This document shows positions 58,702 through 64,000 of a stretch of DNA of 64,000 bases, piece after piece. The position numbers and the translations under genes were made by a program. The DNA comes from CAG-217 sp963605415 (GTDB lineage: Bacteria; Bacillota; Clostridia; Oscillospirales; Acutalibacteraceae): contig CAVCUL010000004.1 of assembly GCA_963605415.1 (NCBI GenBank), positions 1 to 64,000 on the forward strand. Reading direction: 5' to 3'. Within the stretch, counting starts at the first letter, position 1. Each line of letters opens with the position of its first letter. Under the pieces are notes generated by a model. That model did not search any database. It saw nothing but the letters and a program-made list of their open reading frames with translations, and was not told where the DNA came from.

Positions 58702-59750
58702 TATAATTTATCAATCTCTTTCATCAATTCCGTTAGCAGTTGGTCCTCCGGCACTTTGCGAAGAATTTGGCCTTTTTTAAACAGCAGACCCTCACCGTCG
58801 CCGCCGGCAATGCCAATATCTGCCTCTCTGGCCTCGCCGGGGCCGTTGACCACGCACCCCATCACAGCCACTTTAATGGGCTTGTGCACATCGCGGAGCT
58901 TCTCCTCCACCTGTTTTGCAAGACCCACCAGGTCAATGCGGGTGCGCCCGCAGGTGGGGCAGGCAATTAAGTAAGGGCTGTCGTTCTTCAGCCCAATGGC
59001 TTTCAATATATCCATAGCGGCAAAAACTTCCTTCACCGGGTCGTCGGTGAGGCTCACCCGAATGGTGTCGCCGATACCGTGGCACAGCAGGGAGCCGATC
59101 CCCGCCGCGGATTTGATAATGCCCATACGCTCGGTGCCAGCCTCCGTCACACCCAGGTGCAAAGGATAATCGCACCGCTGGGCCGCCATCTCGTAAGCGG
59201 CGATCATTGTGGGCACATTGCTGGACTTAATGGAAATGACAATATCGTTAAAATCGAACTTCTCCAGCAAAGCGGCATGATACATGGCGCTCTCCACCAT
59301 AGCCTCAGGGGTAGGTGCGCCGTACTTGGCTAAAATATGCTTCTCCAGTGAGCCGCTGTTGACCCCAATGCGAATGGGAATTTGCTTTTCTCTGCAAATA
59401 TCCGCCACCGCTTTCACACGGTCGTCGCCGCCGATGTTACCCGGGTTGATACGAATTTTATCAATGCCCCGCTCTGCCGCGCCCAGCGCCAGGCGGTAGT
59501 TAAAATGAATGTCCGCCACCAGGGGCACATCTACAGCATTCTTAATAGGTTCAATCAAATCCAGCGCCGCCTCATCCGGAATGGCAAAGCGGATCACCTG
59601 GCACCCGGCAGCCGCCAGGGCTTTGGCCTGGGTCACAGAGCCGTCAATATCCGTAGACGGCACATTCAGCATGGACTGCACCAGCACCGGGCTGTCACCG
59701 CCCAGTGTGGCATTGCCGAGTTTGATTTTTTTGCTCATTCTTCTTTCCAT
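58701..59750 (-). CDS. ispG: 4-hydroxy-3-methylbut-2-enyl diphosphate synthase (ferredoxin/flavodoxin)
   Basis: 349 residues from ATG 59750 (AGGTGA upstream, N-terminus MERRMSKKIKLG like the family's RRxTxxVxVG); GTG 59759 and ATG 59738 are alternatives. Converts MEcPP to HMBPP. A TIM barrel with DIHFNYRLAL, INPGNIGGDDRV and VNSGSLEKHILAKYG. C-terminal [4Fe-4S] cysteines are in SYLIACPTCGRTRIDL-type and MGCVVNGPGEA motifs. It occupies the place held by proS in Bacillus. Confidence 0.96.
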   Translation of the reverse strand: MERRMSKKIKLGNATLGGDSPVLVQSMLNVPSTDIDGSVTQAKALAAAGCQVIRFAIPDEAALDLIEPIKNAVDVPLVADIHFNYRLALGAAERGIDKIRINPGNIGGDDRVKAVADICREKQIPIRIGVNSGSLEKHILAKYGAPTPEAMVESAMYHAALLEKFDFNDIVISIKSSNVPTMIAAYEMAAQRCDYPLHLGVTEAGTERMGIIKSAAGIGSLLCHGIGDTIRVSLTDDPVKEVFAAMDILKAIGLKNDSPYLIACPTCGRTRIDLVGLAKQVEEKLRDVHKPIKVAVMGCVVNGPGEAREADIGIAGGDGEGLLFKKGQILRKVPEDQLLTELMKEIDKL

Positions 59751-59759
59751 TTTGCTCAC

Positions 59760-60803
59760 CTACGAAAACAACTTGGTCATATCACTAAAGGTTACCACGC
59801 ACATAAAGAGCAGCAGCAGCGCCAGCCCCGCCGCGTTAATGGCCCACTCTGCCTTGTCCGGCAGCTTGCGTTTGCAAATCCCCTCGCCCACCAGCAGGAA
59901 CAGCCGCCAGCCGTCCAGCGCCGGAATGGGAAACAGGTTAAACAGCCCCACATTAATGGTGAGTATCGCCATCAGCCGCAGTGCGGAGTAGGCGGAGGTT
60001 TTCACAGCCTGGCTCACATAGGAGACAGCGCCTACCGGGCCGCTGATGTCTGCCAGCCCAAAGCGGCCGGACAGCATATCCGCCACAGACAGGAACACCA
60101 TGCGGGCGTAAGACACCGTTTGCATCACGCTCTCCCGCAGCACATTGCCCACATTCTTGGGCACGCCGTGGAGCCAAAAGTCCATCTTTACAAACCGATG
60201 GCCCTCGTATTCTTCTGTATCAAACTTGACCTGCAAGGTCTTTTTTGCACCGTCCCGCTTAACAACCACCGTCAGGGTATCGTCTGCACTGCGGGACAGG
60301 CCGGTGGTCACATCAGTAGCGGTGTAGACCCGCATACCGTCAATGGACTGAATGGTATCACCCACCTGCAGTCCAGAGGCCGCACTGGCGGCGCCCGTCT
60401 CAAACTTTGCCACCTGGGTGGTACCGATCAAATTGCTGCCGCACACGATCAGCACGGTCAGCAAAAAGCCCAGCACCAAATTCATCAGCGCACCGGCCAC
60501 CACCACAAACAGCCGGGCAGGCACGCTCTTTTTATTAAAGGCGTTAGGGTCCTCCGAGTCCTCCCCCTCGCCCTCCATTTGGCAGTAGCCGCCAAAAAGG
60601 ATCCAGCGCAGGGTGAACTTGGTGCCGTTCTTCTCCCGCTGAATGATCTTGGGGCCCATACCCACAGAGAATTCATTGACTTTGATCTTCATCAGCCGGG
60701 CGGCAATGTAATGCCCGCCCTCATGCACCAGAATGATCAGTTCAAAAAACAAAATGGCAATCACAATGGGATATACCGTATGCCACAGGGAAGATAAGGT
60801 CAC
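59760..60803 (-). CDS. rseP: Site-2 protease RseP/RasP
   Basis: 347 residues from GTG 60803, overlapping the dxr stop (GTGA) with GAGG 7 nt upstream. An intramembrane zinc metalloprotease that cleaves anti-sigma factors and signal-peptide remnants. HEGGHYIAARL (about 21) is the HExxH site; FNLFPIPALDGW (about 291) is the LDG motif. One PDZ domain (about 125-200) and four membrane helices. Confidence 0.95.
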   Translation of the reverse strand: MTLSSLWHTVYPIVIAILFFELIILVHEGGHYIAARLMKIKVNEFSVGMGPKIIQREKNGTKFTLRWILFGGYCQMEGEGEDSEDPNAFNKKSVPARLFVVVAGALMNLVLGFLLTVLIVCGSNLIGTTQVAKFETGAASAASGLQVGDTIQSIDGMRVYTATDVTTGLSRSADDTLTVVVKRDGAKKTLQVKFDTEEYEGHRFVKMDFWLHGVPKNVGNVLRESVMQTVSYARMVFLSVADMLSGRFGLADISGPVGAVSYVSQAVKTSAYSALRLMAILTINVGLFNLFPIPALDGWRLFLLVGEGICKRKLPDKAEWAINAAGLALLLLFMCVVTFSDMTKLFS

Positions 60804-61945
60804 GAAACCGCCTCGATCACATAATCTCTGGCCGCGCGATCGGCCTGTAAAACATCGTCCAGGGTGTAATCCGCCACCAGGGGGCACGCCTCCATAGCCG
60901 CACGGTTCAACACCGCAATGTCTGTAAACTTGATCTTGCCGTTCAGGAACAGCCGCACGCTCTCCTCGTTGGCACCGTTGGCCGCTGCCGGGCGCAAACC
61001 GCCCGCCGCAATGGCGTCCTTGCACACTTGGATACAGCGAAAAGTATCATAATCCGGTGCGTAGAAAGACAGCTTGCCGTAATCCACAAGGGACAGCTCC
61101 TGCACCGGGCTGGGCAACCGCCGGGGATAAGTCAGCGCATACTGAATGGGAATGCGCATATCCGGCACACCCAGCTGGGCGATCACGGAATTGTCCTGAT
61201 ATTCAATGGCGGAGTGCACCACGCTCTCCCGGTGCACCACAATGTCAATGGCGTCAATGGGCATATCAAACAGCCACTTGGCCTCGATAAATTCCAGCCC
61301 CTTGTTCATCATGGTAGCACTATCAATGGTAATTTTTGCGCCCATATCCCAGTTGGGGTGCTTTAAGGCGTCTGCCGCCGTCACATTTTCCAGCTCCGCT
61401 AAAGTTTTGCCAAAGAACGGCCCGCCGGAAGCGGTCAGAATCAGTTTCTTCACCGCACCCTTTTCCGGGCTGCCTTGCAGGCACTGGAAGATGGCGGAGT
61501 GCTCACTGTCCACCGGCAAAATATCCACACCGTAGGCCTTGGCAGTGTTGGTCACCAGGTGCCCACCGGCCACCAAAGTTTCTTTATTGGCCAGTGCCAA
61601 AGTCTTTTTGGCCTGAATGGCCGCCAGCGTGGGCTGCAAGCCTACCATACCCACGACGGCATTAAGCACCGTATCTACCCCGGCGTAGGTGGCACATTCG
61701 ATCAGGCCGTCCATACCGGACAGCACCTTGGTACCTGTATCTGCCACCCGGGTGCGCAAATCGTCTGCGGCTGCCGGATCCATCATAGACACCAGCGCCG
61801 GGCGGAACTCCCGAATTTGCGCCTCCATCGGATCCACCCGGCGATTGGCGGTCAGGCAAACCACCCGGTAGCCGTGCATACGGCAAACATCCAGACTCTG
61901 CGTACCGATGGAACCGGTAGAGCCTAAAAGAGCAATTCCTTTCAT
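60800..61945 (-). CDS. dxr: 1-deoxy-D-xylulose-5-phosphate reductoisomerase
   Basis: 381 residues. First committed MEP-pathway step, NADPH-dependent. LLGSTGSIGTQSLDV (7-21) binds NADPH; LPVDSEHSAIFQCL (about 145) is the metal and substrate motif; ILTASGGPFF and PNWDMGAKITIDSATMMNKGLE complete the active site. GAGGTGA precedes ATG 61945. Confidence 0.97.
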   Translation of the reverse strand: MKGIALLGSTGSIGTQSLDVCRMHGYRVVCLTANRRVDPMEAQIREFRPALVSMMDPAAADDLRTRVADTGTKVLSGMDGLIECATYAGVDTVLNAVVGMVGLQPTLAAIQAKKTLALANKETLVAGGHLVTNTAKAYGVDILPVDSEHSAIFQCLQGSPEKGAVKKLILTASGGPFFGKTLAELENVTAADALKHPNWDMGAKITIDSATMMNKGLEFIEAKWLFDMPIDAIDIVVHRESVVHSAIEYQDNSVIAQLGVPDMRIPIQYALTYPRRLPSPVQELSLVDYGKLSFYAPDYDTFRCIQVCKDAIAAGGLRPAAANGANEESVRLFLNGKIKFTDIAVLNRAAMEACPLVADYTLDDVLQADRAARDYVIEAVS

Positions 61946-61956
61946 TTGGTCACCTC

Positions 61957-62826
61957 TTACTTAGAAAACATAGTCAGCGCCAGCGCGTAAGTCACCGGCA
62001 AAGTGAACATAGAGGAGTCGAACCGATCCATCACTCCGCCGTGACCGGGAAAGATCTTGCCAAAGTCCTTTACGCCGAAATTGCGCTTGAGGACAGAAGC
62101 GGACAGGTCGCCCATCATACCCAGGAACGATACCGGCAGGCACGCAGCCAGCAGCACCGTCACGGCGAATTCGTCCATCTTAAAGTCCGCCAGGCGGTTA
62201 TACAGGATCATGGCTGCCGCGTTCAAGATCAGAGAGAAAATCAAGCCGCCGATAGCGCCCTCCACCGTTTTCTTCGGTGAAATATTGGGGCTCATCTTGT
62301 GCTTGCCAAAGGCCATACCTGCCAACTGGGCACCACTGTCCGTAGCCAGGGCGCAGATCAGGCCGTAAAAGATCAGATAAATACCAAACTGCTCGATTTG
62401 GAACATATCCCGCAGCCGGATAAAAATAGAAAAGCCAAAGGGCACCAGCGCCCCGGCAAAGACGGACACCGCCACATCTTCAAAGGTGGTATAGGCGTAG
62501 CCCTTGAGCATAGCCAGCAGCAGCACCAGCACCAGCGCGATCAGGTACACCACACCGGGCACCGCGCCGATCACCTTGCCCCACACGGCCTCGCTGACCC
62601 AGGGGGTCAACGCCTTGGCAGAGGCAAAGAACGGCACACAGGCTGCATAGCCGGTGGCCACTACACGGATAAAGGTATTCTCCACCTTGGCGCAGCGCAT
62701 GATCTCATTGGCAGCCACAGCCGCCAGGAACGCGATCACAAGCACCAGCACCGGGGTATTGATCTGCCACACCACCACAGCCAGTAGCGCCAACAGCACC
62801 ACGGCGGTAATCACTCTCTGTTTCAT
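61957..62826 (-). CDS. cdsA: Phosphatidate cytidylyltransferase
   Basis: 289 residues with about eight membrane helices. It makes CDP-diacylglycerol for phospholipid synthesis. The family signature near the C-terminus is present: SPKKTVEGAIGG and KDFGKIFPGHGGVMDRFDSSMF, with Asp and metal-binding residues. AGAGGAG precedes ATG 62826. Operon order uppS-cdsA-dxr-rseP is standard. Confidence 0.96.
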   Translation of the reverse strand: MKQRVITAVVLLALLAVVVWQINTPVLVLVIAFLAAVAANEIMRCAKVENTFIRVVATGYAACVPFFASAKALTPWVSEAVWGKVIGAVPGVVYLIALVLVLLLAMLKGYAYTTFEDVAVSVFAGALVPFGFSIFIRLRDMFQIEQFGIYLIFYGLICALATDSGAQLAGMAFGKHKMSPNISPKKTVEGAIGGLIFSLILNAAAMILYNRLADFKMDEFAVTVLLAACLPVSFLGMMGDLSASVLKRNFGVKDFGKIFPGHGGVMDRFDSSMFTLPVTYALALTMFSK

Positions 62827-62838
62827 CTTTTTCTCCTC

Positions 62839-63570
62839 TTATCGTCCGCCGAAACGACGGTTTCTATTCTCGTAGGCATGGAGTGCTTCTGCCAGATCCC
62901 GCTCCGTAAAGTCCGGCCACAGCACATCGCTGTACCAAAACTCGCTGTACGCCGCCTGCCACAGCAGAAAGTTGGACAACCTCTGCTCGCCACTGGGGCG
63001 AATGATCAGATCGCAGTCCGGCACCGTATACACATTGGCGGATATATCGTCCATGGTGATCTCCCGCTTGCCGCTTTGCAGCGCCCGGTTCACCGCCTGC
63101 ACGATCTCCTGCCGGCCACCGTAGTTAATGGCCACATACACCGTGGTGCCGGTATTGGCGGCGGTATCCCGCTCGCCCTGGTCCATCAGCTGCAACAGTT
63201 CCTCGCTGATCCCCTCTCTGGAACCGATAAACTTCAAGCGAATGTTACCCGCCTGGCTAATGTCCGCCTGGGCCTCCAGCAAATAGTCCTTAAACAGCCG
63301 CATCAAAGCGTCCACTTCTTCCGGCGACCGCTTCCAGTTCTCGGTAGAGAAAGCGTAAAAGGTCACATACGGAATACCGATACGACCGCAGGCCTTGGAA
63401 ATGGTGCGAAACACCTCGGCTCCCGCCTTATGTCCGGCAGAACGGGGCAGGCCCCGCTTTTTGGCCCAGCGGCCGTTGCCGTCCATAATAATGCCTACAT
63501 GGCCCGGCAGCATGGCAAAATCCGTGCTTTCCTGCTGCGGTGCAGCACTTTTTTTGTTAAACAGCGACAT
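62839..63570 (-). CDS. uppS: Undecaprenyl diphosphate synthase (isoprenyl transferase)
   Basis: 243 residues from ATG 63570, with GGGGAGG upstream. cis-prenyltransferase using the IPP made by the MEP enzymes encoded in this window. GIIMDGNGRWAKKRG (about 26-40) with catalytic Asp, AFSTENWKRSPEEV (about 85) and RPSGEQRLSNFLLWQ (about 190) are diagnostic. Confidence 0.97.
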   Translation of the reverse strand: MSLFNKKSAAPQQESTDFAMLPGHVGIIMDGNGRWAKKRGLPRSAGHKAGAEVFRTISKACGRIGIPYVTFYAFSTENWKRSPEEVDALMRLFKDYLLEAQADISQAGNIRLKFIGSREGISEELLQLMDQGERDTAANTGTTVYVAINYGGRQEIVQAVNRALQSGKREITMDDISANVYTVPDCDLIIRPSGEQRLSNFLLWQAAYSEFWYSDVLWPDFTERDLAEALHAYENRNRRFGGR

Positions 63571-63704
63571 AAGCGACCTCCCCGTAAAACGCATAGACGG
63601 GCGAGTGCCCAGCCGCCGCCCACAACCAATTGTTGCGCACAGCCGCCGGCAACCGCCCTCGTTCGTAAGAAAACAGGGCGTCCCCCATTTCCTTTTGCTA
63701 TAGG

Positions 63705-64000
63705 TTAGATAGACAGCACTTCCTGCTCTTTCTTCTTGGCAGCAGCCTCTGCCTGCTTTACATAATCATCGGTAATCTTCTGCAGCTGTTCTTCGCCGTC
63801 CCGCAGATCGTCCTCGGTAATGTCATTGTTTTTCTTCATCTTTTTCAGTTCATCCATAAAATCGCGACGCACATTGCGAATGGCCACCTTGGCCTCCTCG
63901 CCACGCTTGGAGATGTCTTTGGTCAGCTCCCGGCGGTGCTCCTCTGTCAACTGAGGGAACGCCAGACGAATAACCTTGCCGTCATTCTGCGGGTTAATAC
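63705..64000 (-). CDS. frr: Ribosome recycling factor (partial, N-terminus outside window)
   Basis: The last 97 residues are present and the frame stays open to the window edge. INPQNDGKVIRLAFPQLTEE, the RRELTKDISKRGEEAKVAIRNVRRD helix and the DDLRDGEEQLQKITDDYVKQ ending match Frr. It splits post-termination ribosomes with EF-G. It is followed by uppS after 134 nt, in which I see only GC-rich, partly self-complementary sequence and the uppS SD. Confidence 0.96.
   Translation of the reverse strand, partial: INPQNDGKVIRLAFPQLTEEHRRELTKDISKRGEEAKVAIRNVRRDFMDELKKMKKNNDITEDDLRDGEEQLQKITDDYVKQAEAAAKKKEQEVLSI

Noticed and set aside
54883..58974. A very long open frame on plus opposite polC (and similar long antisense frames opposite recJ, rsh, the GH38 gene and the GH43-like gene)
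   Set aside because: They lie entirely antisense to clear conserved genes, lack SD sequences, and have the low-complexity His/Gly/Gln-rich composition expected from codon bias on the other strand.
1..64000. Prophage, transposon or integrated element
   Set aside because: No integrase, transposase, phage structural gene or attachment repeat was seen; gene content is mostly conserved core with a short accessory stretch at 1-9.3 kb.

Overview
The window comes from a spore-forming, gut-type Clostridia (Oscillospiraceae/Ruminococcaceae-like Firmicute) with moderately high GC. The evidence is a PolC-type DNA polymerase III, the sporulation genes sigE/spoIIGA, yabP/yabQ and spoVB, a CIRCE-controlled groESL operon, an IspH-S1 fusion and a complete-looking MEP isoprenoid theme (dxr, ispD, ispF, ispG, ispH). 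Secreted proteins with BspA-type leucine-rich repeats, InlB-type repeats and a large GH43-like glycosidase fit a host-associated polysaccharide user. Nearly all genes lie on the minus strand; only four genes are on plus (DUF4364, manA, DUF378, and a PF06541-like membrane protein).

Layout: 1-9.3 kb is an accessory, surface-oriented region (two secreted proteins, gdhA, a GH43-like giant protein and a 47-residue acidic peptide behind it). 9.5-12 kb is groESL with CIRCE, followed by an unusual tandem repeat that copies the groEL 3' end. 12-18.8 kb is a housekeeping operon (DUF1858, trmK, nif3, rqcH, ispD, ispF, a CDF transporter and a metallophosphoesterase). 19.6-26.1 kb is ABC-F, flavoprotein, cmk, plsC, ispH-S1. 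26.2-27.7 kb holds manA, a DUF378 gene and an isolated 5S rRNA gene. 27.7-30.7 kb is spoIIGA-sigE and cca. 31-38.3 kb is a carbohydrate and general-metabolism operon (orphan fumarase alpha subunit, RlmL-like methyltransferase, phosphoglucomutase, Nfu-like protein, GH38 alpha-mannosidase). 38.3-42.6 kb is the spoVB-mazG-hup-rqcP-yabP-yabQ-divIC cluster, syntenic with Bacillus. 43.2-54.9 kb looks like one eleven-gene operon: hisZG-hisD-hisB-hisA-hisI-hisE-recJ-rsh-dtd-MBL-hemZ. 54.9-64 kb is frr-uppS-cdsA-dxr-rseP-ispG-polC.

The most striking observations are: (1) PolC is an intact 1257-residue frame that completely lacks the 3'-5' exonuclease domain normally inserted in its PHP domain; (2) three identical 110-nt copies, on a 162-nt period, of the groEL 3' end with its stop codon and hairpins; (3) HisZ and HisG are fused into one protein while hisF, hisH and hisC are absent from the operon; (4) a stand-alone 5S rRNA gene with its own sigma-A promoter abutting the sigE stop codon; (5) a small acidic peptide gene between the GH43-like gene and a strong terminator; (6) a terminator hairpin whose 3' arm carries the yabP ribosome binding site. 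No CRISPR array, tRNA, transposase or phage gene was seen.
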